DNA of 64,000 bases from an uncultured Verrucomicrobia subdivision 3 bacterium. Its GTDB lineage: Bacteria; Verrucomicrobiota; Verrucomicrobiia; Limisphaerales; UBA11358. Position 1 is the first letter of the stretch; the number at the start of each line of letters is the position of its first letter. The notes under the pieces are model-generated. The model was not told the origin of the DNA, did no database searches, and saw only the letters and a program-made list of their open reading frames with translations. Below, piece after piece: positions 17,263 through 23,698 of the stretch. The stretch is from the NCBI GenBank assembly GCA_903922735.1, contig CAIXUZ010000011.1:103474-167473 (forward strand), given 5' to 3'. A program made the translations under genes and the position numbers.

Positions 17263-17939
17263 TGCAGCCTATCCTCATATTAGGCGTCATTTTCGTTTCA
17301 GGACTGTATCCTTGAGTCGGTTATAATCTTCATCGTTCAGTGGGACAAGTAAACGCTCATGTGCTTGAATAAAATCAGGCCGGCTCTTCAGGGTAATCCC
17401 AACAGCCTTGGAATACTTAAACCCTCCTTTTTTCCATGGGTCTAAATACTCATTTACGCTCGCTCGCTCACCAAAAGCACTTAAATATCCATCCTTTTTA
17501 CGGTCAACCAAGAACACTATCTCTTGTCCCCACGGTGTAAGAACGGCACCATGGAAAAATACAAGGCATGCCTTGTTGCCATCCTCATCTTTGACAATTA
17601 TCGGGCTTTTTGACGCAAGATATTCAACGAAGCCATCAACAGTAGCCACGTCGTCACCACCAAGAAATCTCACGCTCTCAGGATGCTGGTCAGTGTAATC
17701 GAATAGGTAGTAATTCAGAACATCGCACCCATATACCCCATTAACCCACATGCCGTGAAGCTGGCGCTTTATTTCCGACCGCGGGATTGCCGTTTGGGGT
17801 GGAGTATCTGCGGCGATGGCAATACCGCACATGAGCAATAGAGTAATAATAATTTTCATGGTGATGCGCTCAATGACACCTAACAGTTAATGGATGACGC
17901 CCTGTGCAGCCTATCCTTTTTCATGAAACGACACTAGGC
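17263..17939 (-). other. Integron-cassette-like segment carrying one low-GC gene
   Basis: On the minus strand the gene at 17287-17859 is preceded by GTTAGGT (17884-17878), which fits the integron core site GTTRRRY. It is followed directly after its stop by GCCTAAT (17285-17279), one base from RYYYAAC. The ends TTAGGCGTCATT (17280-17291) and AATGACACCTAA (17872-17883) are inverted copies with one mismatch. The 13-base word TGCAGCCTATCCT is repeated directly outside both ends (17263-17275 and 17905-17917). The upstream candidate attC would span 17878-17939 (62 bp) with a degenerate partner box. No integrase gene is present in the window. Confidence 0.4.
17287..17859 (-). CDS. Secreted hypothetical protein in a cassette-like setting
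   Basis: A 190-residue protein from the ATG at 17859 with a short signal peptide (MKIIITLLLMCGIAIAAD). I do not recognise the family. The mature part is mixed alpha/beta with features such as LHGMWVNGVYGCDVLNYYLF, CLVFFHGAVLTPWGQEIVF and a basic C terminus ending LKRK; there are two cysteines, which could form a disulfide after export. Base composition is visibly more AT-rich than the surrounding genes, and the gene lies between inverted and direct repeats that look like integron cassette boundaries. Acquisition by horizontal transfer is therefore likely. Function unknown. Confidence 0.75.
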   Translation of the reverse strand: MKIIITLLLMCGIAIAADTPPQTAIPRSEIKRQLHGMWVNGVYGCDVLNYYLFDYTDQHPESVRFLGGDDVATVDGFVEYLASKSPIIVKDEDGNKACLVFFHGAVLTPWGQEIVFLVDRKKDGYLSAFGERASVNEYLDPWKKGGFKYSKAVGITLKSRPDFIQAHERLLVPLNDEDYNRLKDTVLKRK

Positions 17940-18081
17940 TCGCCGAAAATTGATGTCCAGCCTGAATTTAGGTCGTTTATGGCCCACCCACGCATTTAAC
18001 AAACCCGCCGCGTCCGCCGCTGGGTATTGGCGGGAAGGCTAAAACCGTCTCTTTTTGACCATTTCCAACGGCAAAAGCGTT

Positions 18082-18117
18082 AAAAACGGCCTTTTTGTCG
18101 CATTTTGAGCCGTTTTT
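18082..18117. terminator. Possible bidirectional hairpin terminator
   Basis: AAAAACGGC at 18082-18090 and GCCGTTTTT at 18109-18117 are perfect complements around an 18-base T-rich loop. The GC core is only four pairs, so it is weak. It stands just left of the minisatellite. Confidence 0.3.
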
Positions 18118-18136
18118 GCCTTCTCCGGTCGCCAGA

Positions 18137-18367
18137 TTGGAGGATTTGGTGGCGCCATTGGAGGATTTAGCGCGACCATTGGAGGATTTGGTGGCGGGAC
18201 TGGAGGATTTGGCGCGACCATTGGAGGATTTGGTGGCGGGACTGGAGGATTTGGCGCGACCATTGGGGGATTTGGTGGCGGGACTGGAGGATTTGGCGCG
18301 GCCATTGGAGGATTTGGTGGCACCATTGGAGGATTTAGCTCGACCATTGGAGGATTTGGCGGCGGGT
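18137..18367. repeat. 21-bp tandem repeat (11 units, alternating types)
   Basis: Eleven head-to-tail 21-base units, each beginning TTGGAGGATTTGG or TTGGAGGATTTAG; TTGGCGCG-type and TTGGTGGCG-type units alternate to give a 42-bp higher-order period. Read on the plus strand each unit is a heptad LEDLVAG, LEDLARP or LEDLVAP. Read on the minus strand it is a PNPP-type heptad. One unit carries a G-for-E change (LGDLVAG). The plus frame opens only with a TTG at 18095 and lacks a clear ribosome-binding site. Confidence 0.9.
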
Positions 18368-18610
18368 CTTCCGCCACTGGTTTTATAAAATCTAATAAAA
18401 ATACTCTTAAATAGTCTTAATACTTAATGGCTCCCCCTTGCGATTGAGCCGGTGTCGTGATTTATTCGAAGCGAACCAACAACAAATGAGGCCAACATGC
18501 CTACTGGGACCATACGGCTTAATGAAGGTTGGACGCTAAACAGCGGCCAGCGTTTTGACGAGCCGCCTCACGAATCCCTGCCTGCCACGCCTCTGGTTCA
18601 ACACAGAAAG

Positions 18611-18617
18611 AAGGGAG
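18611..18617 (+). promoter_or_regulatory. Ribosome-binding site that fixes the start at 18626
   Basis: AAGGGAG lies eight bases before the ATG at 18626. No comparable site precedes the in-frame upstream start at 18497, so the shorter product is chosen. Confidence 0.7.
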
Positions 18618-18625
18618 CCAAAATT

Positions 18626-19243
18626 ATGAATCAAGATTATGTGCCTACCAAACGCAGTGACCGTTATATCTGGTTTAAAAACCTGAGCGGCAATGTCGTG
18701 GCGGAGGCGGTGAAATTCGGCGGGGTGGCGGGCGATGCCACCGCCGTGAAGAATGCCGTGGACGGCGTTGTTACCAAGATGGACGATACCAACACGGCGC
18801 AGGACGCGGTGGATTCGGCGCGGACACTGGAAACCAATGCGGAAACGGCGGCGCTCGCGCTGGTGCGCGCCAAGGTGGCCAGTTGGAAAAAACTTTCGGG
18901 CTGGGCTGCCTCCGGCAGCGCGCAAGTGCTGGAGGTGGTGGGCAGCAGCTCGACGCTGGATCCTTCCAGCTACCACACCTCGCTCAAGGCATCGCTGGTG
19001 CCCGGCGGCGTGAAATTGACCTTCACCAAAAAAGGCGTGGAAGGCGTGGTCATTTACAGCCGGATCGCCGGCACGGTCAACTGGCTCAAGGTCGGCAGTT
19101 GCAACCATTCGCCCTTCACCGACCACACGCCGCTGGCGCACGCCGGCGTGCCGGAGCAGCGCGAATACATGGCGCGCGGCATGGTCAAGGACGCGGAGAT
19201 CGGCCAGGACAGCGACGCGGTGACCGTGACCTTCGCGGGCTGA
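18626..19243 (+). CDS. Hypothetical protein with a helical N-terminal half and a beta (FN3-like) C terminus
   Basis: A 205-residue protein from the ATG at 18626 (MNQDYVPTKRSDRYIWFKNL). No signal peptide or membrane segment. Residues about 20-95 are predicted by composition to be helical, Ala-rich (ATAVKNAVDGVVTKMDD, NAETAALALVRAKVASW). Residues about 110-205 look like a beta-sandwich: LVPGGVKLTFTKKGVEGVVI, RIAGTVNWLKVG, and the ending SDAVTVTFAG resembles the last strand of a fibronectin-type domain. I do not recognise a named family. A palindromic element separates it from the next gene on the same strand, which is also an orphan; the two may be a unit. Function unknown. Confidence 0.8.
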   Translation: MNQDYVPTKRSDRYIWFKNLSGNVVAEAVKFGGVAGDATAVKNAVDGVVTKMDDTNTAQDAVDSARTLETNAETAALALVRAKVASWKKLSGWAASGSAQVLEVVGSSSTLDPSSYHTSLKASLVPGGVKLTFTKKGVEGVVIYSRIAGTVNWLKVGSCNHSPFTDHTPLAHAGVPEQREYMARGMVKDAEIGQDSDAVTVTFAG

Positions 19244-19267
19244 GGTTTTGGCGGATATCCCGCCATC

Positions 19268-19329
19268 CCCCCTCATCCCAGCCTTCTCCCCCACGGGGGA
19301 GAAGGTGTCCGTCAGGACGGTTGAGGGGG
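19268..19329. repeat. Palindromic intergenic element (CCTTCTCCCC / GGGGAGAAGG core)
   Basis: An inner perfect 10-bp stem, CCTTCTCCCC at 19282-19291 with GGGGAGAAGG at 19296-19305, is nested in outer arms CCCCCTCATCC (19268-19278) and GGTTGAGGGGG (19319-19329) with one mismatch. It lies between the orphan genes at 18626 and 19367, and can act as a transcript hairpin. This is a third palindrome family in the window. Confidence 0.75.
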
Positions 19330-19366
19330 CGCGGTTAGCAAACTTCAACTTTAACCATTATTTTTT

Positions 19367-19822
19367 ATGCCCTACGATTCCAATTGGCCCCCGGACCATG
19401 CCGACCTGGACGCCGCGCCCTTCCGCAACCAGTTCAACGGCCTCAAAGCGCTCATCGATGCGCTCCAAACCCAAGTCGCGGACCAGCAAATCCAGATCGC
19501 CGGTTTGCAGGCGCATTTCCCGCTGTCGGTGCCGGAGATCAGCAGCGACCTCAGTTCCTCCGCCGATGGCAGCATCGACAAAAGCCTGGTGCCGGCTGCG
19601 CCGGAGGCGTGGCAATGTGTCGTCACCGTCAGCAGCGGCATCGACCCCAATCAGGATTTGTCCAACTGCACATTGCTCCCCGTGTTGTCCGGCAGCACGG
19701 ACGGCGGCACAGTTTGGACGAAGCATGGCGGTAACGGCGGGGTCGCTCCGCTGGTGGCCATGCGTTATCGGGTGGGCGGCCAGTGGAGCCCGTTCTCCGC
19801 GTGGGTGATGTCCGAAACGTGA
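19367..19822 (+). CDS. Hypothetical protein with N-terminal coiled coil
   Basis: A 151-residue protein from the ATG at 19367. Residues about 18-50 form a likely coiled coil (FNGLKALIDALQTQVADQQI), with Leu/Ile at heptad positions. The C-terminal half is beta-rich with TVWTKHGGNGGVAPLVAMRY and ends GGQWSPFSAWVMSET. No signal peptide or membrane segment. An N-terminal trimerising helix followed by a beta domain is a layout seen in phage fibre-like and virion-tip proteins, but no other phage gene is nearby, so this is only a thought. It follows the orphan gene at 18626 on the same strand. Function unknown. Confidence 0.78.
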   Translation: MPYDSNWPPDHADLDAAPFRNQFNGLKALIDALQTQVADQQIQIAGLQAHFPLSVPEISSDLSSSADGSIDKSLVPAAPEAWQCVVTVSSGIDPNQDLSNCTLLPVLSGSTDGGTVWTKHGGNGGVAPLVAMRYRVGGQWSPFSAWVMSET

Positions 19823-19827
19823 GGGGA

Positions 19828-19860
19828 AAAGCGGAAAGCGGAAAGCGGAAAGCGGAAAGT
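19828..19860. repeat. Short 7-bp tandem repeat
   Basis: Four copies of AAAGCGG in a row (19828-19855) followed by a partial fifth. It lies in the 63-bp gap between two convergent genes (19367-19822 plus, 19886-20536 minus). Confidence 0.8.
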
Positions 19861-19885
19861 TTTCCAGCCGCCGATGAGAGACAGA

Positions 19886-20536
19886 TTACGGAATCGCGAG
19901 GCGGTTGGTGGCGAGGCCGGTTTGTTGAATCAGATTGGTGAGGCCAGAATTACTCACTGCCTGAACACTGCCGTCAGCAGTCAGGATATTTCCCGCACCG
20001 CCATGAAGTTCAGAACTCCAACCGACTGGATGGTTCGTTGTGATTTCAAGAACACCATTTTTCATGATGCCGCCGACGATGTTTCGGTCGCCGGAATGAA
20101 AAGCTTGCTGAGATATCATGTTTGCATCCAAACCGACAAAATAACTGATGTTGGTTGCGGAAAAAGCGCCTGAGAAATTAGTGGCATAACTCCGTTTGGC
20201 GTCCTTAGGACAGATTAATAGTTTGGGAGTGGATAATTCATTGGACATGACCTGAAATACGGCTGCCGCATTGCCCAACGCCGCCAATTCCATTGCCCCG
20301 CCGTTTGTCACAGAAACTTCCATTGGATATTTGTCGCCGTTGTCACCGCTCCAGATCCGGAATGCCAGACCAATTTGTTTCAGGTCATTAACGCAGCCTA
20401 TCTTGCTCGACCTCTTTTTTGTTGTGGCAATTGCTGGCAATAAAACTGCCACCACTACAGCCAGAACCGCAATGATCACCAATACCTCCATCAACGTCAT
20501 AGCCGCGGTCTTGCGATTGGAAAGGCGTGGTTTCAT
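19886..20536 (-). CDS. Prepilin-like protein with N-terminal methylation-type helix and H-X9-DG C terminus
   Basis: The ATG at 20536 gives 216 residues. The N terminus MKPRLSNRKTAAM leads into TLMEVLVIIAVLAVVVAVLL, the hydrophobic helix of type II secretion pseudopilins and type IV pilins, with the Glu at mature position 5. The C terminus has the H-X9-DG motif (His, then GGAGNILTA, then DG) typical of the large verrucomicrobial and planctomycete family. The cleavage site is odd: Ala-Ala-Met replaces the usual Gly-Phe, so processing by prepilin peptidase is uncertain. These proteins are thought to use the type II export route; what this one does is unknown. A terminator for the neighbouring cyclophilin lies just upstream. 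Confidence 0.88.
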   Translation of the reverse strand: MKPRLSNRKTAAMTLMEVLVIIAVLAVVVAVLLPAIATTKKRSSKIGCVNDLKQIGLAFRIWSGDNGDKYPMEVSVTNGGAMELAALGNAAAVFQVMSNELSTPKLLICPKDAKRSYATNFSGAFSATNISYFVGLDANMISQQAFHSGDRNIVGGIMKNGVLEITTNHPVGWSSELHGGAGNILTADGSVQAVSNSGLTNLIQQTGLATNRLAIP

Positions 20537-20584
20537 GTCCGGACTTTGCTCCCGGCCCAAATTATTGTCCAGAAAATCAGGGCA

Positions 20585-20611
20585 GAAAAAAACGCGGCCG
20601 GTGGGCCGCGT
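20585..20611 (-). terminator. Rho-independent terminator after the cyclophilin operon
   Basis: ACGCGGCC at 20592-20599 and GGCCGCGT at 20604-20611 form a perfect 8-bp stem with a 4-base loop, followed on the minus strand by seven T residues (A-run 20586-20592). It is 25 bases past the minus-strand cyclophilin gene. Confidence 0.88.
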
Positions 20612-20635
20612 GGTGAAAGCTTGCCGGGGCGGAAA

Positions 20636-21136
20636 TTATTTCACCGTGTCGGCGGCGACGATTTTCACGCTGATCAGGGTTTGCTTGGCCGTCGGCCGGT
20701 CGCCGGGCTGCGTGGGCGTGGTGCCGATCTTTTCCAGCACGTCGTCGCCCTTGATGAGCTTGCCGAACGCGGTGTATTGGCGGTCGAGGAAGCGCGGGTC
20801 GCCGTGGCAGATGAAGAATTGCGAGCCGGCGGAGTTGGGATCGTTGGAACGCGCCATGGAGAGGACGCCGCGGACGTGCGGCTTGTCGTTGAACTCGGCC
20901 TTGATCTGGTGGCCGGGTCCGCCGGTGCCCCACAGGTGCTGCTTGGAGTCGTCCTTGGTGTTCGGGTCGCCGCCCTGGATCATGAAGCCTTTGATGACGC
21001 GGTGGAAACAGGTGCCGTCGTAAAAGCCTTTCTTCGCGAGGTCGGTGAAATTCTTGACGTGGCCCGGCGCGACGTCGGGCCAGAATTCGAGGACCATTTC
21101 GCCGGCGCTGGTGGTAAGGATGGCAACTTCGCTCAT
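20636..21136 (-). CDS. Peptidyl-prolyl cis-trans isomerase, cyclophilin type (cytosolic)
   Basis: A 166-residue cyclophilin from the ATG at 21136 with no signal peptide. Family residues are clear: FHRVIKGFMIQGGDP (catalytic Arg of the FHRVI motif), GVLSMARSNDPNSAGSQFFI and QYTAFGKLIKGDDVLEKIG. It speeds proline isomerisation in protein folding. The gene follows an exported paralogue with a 35-bp gap, sharing a long stretch of near-identical protein sequence, so the pair arose by tandem duplication and is transcribed together up to the terminator at 20585. Confidence 0.95.
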   Translation of the reverse strand: MSEVAILTTSAGEMVLEFWPDVAPGHVKNFTDLAKKGFYDGTCFHRVIKGFMIQGGDPNTKDDSKQHLWGTGGPGHQIKAEFNDKPHVRGVLSMARSNDPNSAGSQFFICHGDPRFLDRQYTAFGKLIKGDDVLEKIGTTPTQPGDRPTAKQTLISVKIVAADTVK

Positions 21137-21171
21137 AGATTTTTGGAGGGGATGGGGGTTGATGAATTATT

Positions 21172-21789
21172 TCACGGTTTCGGCGGGAACGAGGTTTCGG
21201 CGGAAACGATTTTGACGCTCTCGATGGTGACGCGTTTCACGGGGCGGTCCGGCGGTTCCGTCGCCGCGGTGCCGATTTTTTCCAGCACGTCGTCGCCTTT
21301 GATGAGCTTGCCGAACACGGTGTACTGGCCGTCCAGGAAACCGGCGTCGCCGTGGCAGATGAAGAACTGGCTGCCGGCGGAATTCGGGTCGGAGGTGCGC
21401 GCCATGGAGAGGATGCCGCGGGCGTGGTGCTTGGCGTTGAATTCCGCCTTGATGGTGTAGCCCGGGCCGCCCTGGCCCCAGGATTCTTTGGCGGATTCAT
21501 TTTTGGTGTTCGGGTCGCCGCCCTGGATCATGAAGCCTTTGATGACGCGGTGGAAGCAGGTGCCGTCGTAGAAGCCTTTTTTCGCCAGGTCGATGAAGTT
21601 TTTGACGTGGCCGGGCGCGACGTCCGGGTAAAACTCCAGGACCATGGTGCCTTCGCTGGTTTTGACGATGGCGAGGTCCTTGGCGGCCACCGGCATGGCG
21701 GCAGCTGGGTTTTTTTTGGTGTCTTCAGCCCGGGTCGCGGCCACGGCGGCGAACAGGCTGAGGGCGCAGAGCAAATGTATGGCTTTCAT
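21172..21789 (-). CDS. Peptidyl-prolyl cis-trans isomerase, cyclophilin type (exported)
   Basis: The ATG at 21789 is chosen over 21819 because it starts a good signal peptide (MKAIHLLCALSLFAAVAATR, ending in RAED); product 205 residues. The mature part is a full cyclophilin: FHRVIKGFMIQGGDP, GILSMARTSDPNSAGSQFFI, QYTVFGKLIKGDDVLEKIG. It should work in the periplasm, while the adjacent paralogue lacks export. Between the two, sequence divergence is concentrated near the ends and around the NTKNESAKESWGQGG loop. Confidence 0.94.
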   Translation of the reverse strand: MKAIHLLCALSLFAAVAATRAEDTKKNPAAAMPVAAKDLAIVKTSEGTMVLEFYPDVAPGHVKNFIDLAKKGFYDGTCFHRVIKGFMIQGGDPNTKNESAKESWGQGGPGYTIKAEFNAKHHARGILSMARTSDPNSAGSQFFICHGDAGFLDGQYTVFGKLIKGDDVLEKIGTAATEPPDRPVKRVTIESVKIVSAETSFPPKP

Positions 21790-21840
21790 GGCCGCGAAAT
21801 CTTCCACAGGCGCGGGCAAAAGTCACGCGCGGAATTTGAA

Positions 21841-22935
21841 TCAATTTCCATCCGGCGGCCGCCGGTCTTTATCCATCGAAGCGGTGATGAGGCTGCCGTG
21901 ATCGCGGCGGCGGGAACGAATCATCAGGAAAACCAGCAATCCGAGGGCGCCAATGAACAAGGCGCCGATCACCGACAGCCACTCGCGCTCCCGGGCTTCA
22001 CTGGGAGCGGGAGCGGCGACCGCGCCGGCGGTATTCGTGGCCGCCTCGGTCTTGGCCCGCGGGTCATTTTTAATTTTCGCCGGCTTGGCGGCGGGTTGAT
22101 TGGTTTGCCCGACCAGATTGGTTGACGTGACCGGTTTGGGTGGCGGGTTGCTGTTGGTCGCCGGAATATCCGCCAGATTGGTGCTGACGTGGGTGCCGAC
22201 GATGACCAGCGAAGGCACAGCGGGAGGCAGTTGCCGGGGCGCGGTTGATGCCGGCACCGGCGGAAGATCATTAGTGACTTCCGGCGGGGGCGGCGGCAGC
22301 GGCAAGGGCGGAAACGGAGGAATAGTAACAATGCCCGGCGGGAAATTAACGGTGCAGCCGGTGGGTTTCCCCCGTTGCGTCCGCACCAGCAGCACAAACG
22401 GCTGGCGCAAATTCTTCCGCTCGTCCAGATTTTGCCGGAAAGTCCGGTTGATGCCGTCGGCGTAGGGCGTCCATTTGATTTCGTCCTGGCCGTCGCAAAA
22501 AATCAGCACCGTCAGCCGTTCGGAATCGCTGATGATTTCACCGAGCAGGGGTTGCAAGGCGGCAAAACTCGTATTGCCGGTGTAGCGCTGCTGGCGGATG
22601 AACGCCACCAGATTCGAGGTGGTGGCGCCCGCATTCGCCGGCGACCAGTGGATCAGCGGAAATAGACCGGGGCGCAATTGCTGGTCAAACGTCCATACCC
22701 CCACGCTGTCGCCGGGGTGGATTTGTCCGCCGCCGTTTGAGGCCAGGAAGTTTTTGAGGGCGGACTCGGTCGCCGGCAGCCGTTTTTTCATCGCCGAGGA
22801 AGTGTCGAAAACGAGCAGCCAGCGTGCGGCTTGCGCGGCTTGCGCGGCGGGATGACAAAACAAAACCAGCGCGGCCATGCCCGCCCCAAGCCAGCGGGTG
22901 AGGGCGGCGATTGTGGTTGGAACGGGTGGCGTCAT
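21841..22935 (-). CDS. Exported VWA-domain protein with Pro-rich linker and C-terminal membrane anchor
   Basis: The ATG at 22935 is used (the longer frame begins with TTG at 22941); 364 residues. A signal peptide (about 1-36) precedes a von Willebrand A domain at about 38-200 that starts WLLVFDTSSAM. The metal site DxSxS is DTSSA, so the last Ser is lost. FCDGQDEI provides the later acidic loop. A proline-rich segment (PPFPPLPLPPPPPEV) and a Thr/Asn/Pro linker lead to one membrane helix at about 325-345 (WLSVIGALFIGALGLLVFLM) and a basic tail. The orientation suggests a periplasmic VWA module tethered to the inner membrane. The gene begins 7 bases after the NYN gene ends, so the two form an operon. 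Role unknown. Confidence 0.82.
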   Translation of the reverse strand: MTPPVPTTIAALTRWLGAGMAALVLFCHPAAQAAQAARWLLVFDTSSAMKKRLPATESALKNFLASNGGGQIHPGDSVGVWTFDQQLRPGLFPLIHWSPANAGATTSNLVAFIRQQRYTGNTSFAALQPLLGEIISDSERLTVLIFCDGQDEIKWTPYADGINRTFRQNLDERKNLRQPFVLLVRTQRGKPTGCTVNFPPGIVTIPPFPPLPLPPPPPEVTNDLPPVPASTAPRQLPPAVPSLVIVGTHVSTNLADIPATNSNPPPKPVTSTNLVGQTNQPAAKPAKIKNDPRAKTEAATNTAGAVAAPAPSEAREREWLSVIGALFIGALGLLVFLMIRSRRRDHGSLITASMDKDRRPPDGN

Positions 22936-22942
22936 GGGCAAT

Positions 22943-23413
22943 TCATTTTGAGCGAAGAAAACGGTTTCGCTCGGAACGGTTGTGATTGTTCAGGTTTTCT
23001 TGCAAGTCCGCCAGCGCATTCTGAATCATGGCAATGAAGTTGCCGCAGCTGGCCGTCGTCCCGCCGAAGCCGCTCACGGTGTCGCGCTCCGCAAAATCGT
23101 CCGTCACCACCAGCACCTCGCCGTAAGCCTGAAACCGATGGGCCGCGCGCTCAATCAGATCATCCGCCGTCTGGCCCGCGCTGGAATAAAGGACTTCCAC
23201 CGACTGGCCCGCTTCGTTATTGGGTTTGGTTTTGCGGCGGCCGCGACCGTCAAAAAAAACCGTCACCGGCTTGCCGCAGGCGTCTTGATAGTGCGTCAGC
23301 ATCTCCACCAGCGCATCGCGCGCCGCCTCGGAATGGCGCGGCCGGCCCTCCGCCAGCTCCGGCCAGTTGTGGAGCAGGGAATAGCCGTCGACCAGTATGC
23401 GGACGAGCGCCAT
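22943..23413 (-). CDS. NYN-domain protein (YacP-like putative RNase)
   Basis: A 156-residue protein from the ATG at 23413. It starts MALVRILVDGYSLLHNWPEL, where Asp 9 is the first catalytic-type acidic residue of the NYN/PIN fold. VTVFFDGRG, QTADDLIERAAHR and VVTDDFAERDTV give the remaining acidic positions, so the active site looks intact. B. subtilis YacP (Rae1) is a ribosome-associated endoribonuclease of this fold; the same activity here is inferred only. It is upstream of the VWA gene in a two-gene unit. The first 13 codons and start region recur at 53001-53065 as a remnant. Confidence 0.88.
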   Translation of the reverse strand: MALVRILVDGYSLLHNWPELAEGRPRHSEAARDALVEMLTHYQDACGKPVTVFFDGRGRRKTKPNNEAGQSVEVLYSSAGQTADDLIERAAHRFQAYGEVLVVTDDFAERDTVSGFGGTTASCGNFIAMIQNALADLQENLNNHNRSERNRFLRSK

Positions 23414-23427
23414 GAAGACAGCCTACA
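23374..23427. repeat. 54-bp direct repeat, left copy (5' end of NYN gene)
   Basis: This copy covers the first codons and immediate leader of the NYN gene. It matches 53012-53065 in the same orientation without gaps at 47 of 54 positions, including a run of 21 identical bases containing GGAATAGCCGTCGACC. The two copies bracket the whole giant-protein locus. Confidence 0.85.
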
Positions 23428-23615
23428 GTTACCAGCGATTTTCGTCCACCAAGCAAAAGAAAGGTGAAGCTACCGGCGGCAATACTTTGGCGCTGCCTTA
23501 ATCGAATACAGGTGCTTCGAGAAGCCCGTCTCCGGCTGGAATGGCCCACGCCAACGAAGTTGTGTCGCACAGCGTTCTGGCCCGATTGTCGCCCGCCGCT
23601 TTCTTGCAACAATCG

Positions 23616-23644
23616 TTGACAGAACCATAAACAAAAACTACATA
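23616..23644 (+). promoter_or_regulatory. Sigma-70-type promoter for the sensor kinase operon
   Basis: TTGACA at 23616-23621 and TACATA at 23639-23644 are separated by 17 bases. The -35 is a perfect match and the -10 fits moderately (CATAAT at 23641 is an alternative with 19-base spacing). The first gene starts at 23699. Confidence 0.6.
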
Positions 23645-23698
23645 ATTCCCCTGTCCGGTTTTAACTGGATCACACAAGGCGAGTTGATTATTCAAGCA

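Larger units (their letters stand above)
17940..18625. other. Long gene-free stretch with a minisatellite
   Basis: This stretch holds no gene I can support. It contains an A/T-flanked stem at 18082-18117, the 21-bp tandem repeat at 18137-18367, an A/T-rich segment around 18385-18420, and the leader of the gene at 18626. Open frames on both strands through the repeat are a consequence of its 21-bp period. Confidence 0.6.

Noticed and set aside
17080..17286. Gene in the gap right of hemB on the plus strand
   Set aside because: The open frame there is the extension of a hemB antisense shadow; it has no start signals of its own.
18137..18367. CRISPR-like regular repeat
   Set aside because: The 21-bp units are directly contiguous with no spacers, and no cas genes are present.
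18039..18377. Minus-strand Pro-rich coding frame (PNPP heptads)
   Set aside because: The frame is open only because the 21-bp period has no stops; start context and flanking sequence do not support a gene.
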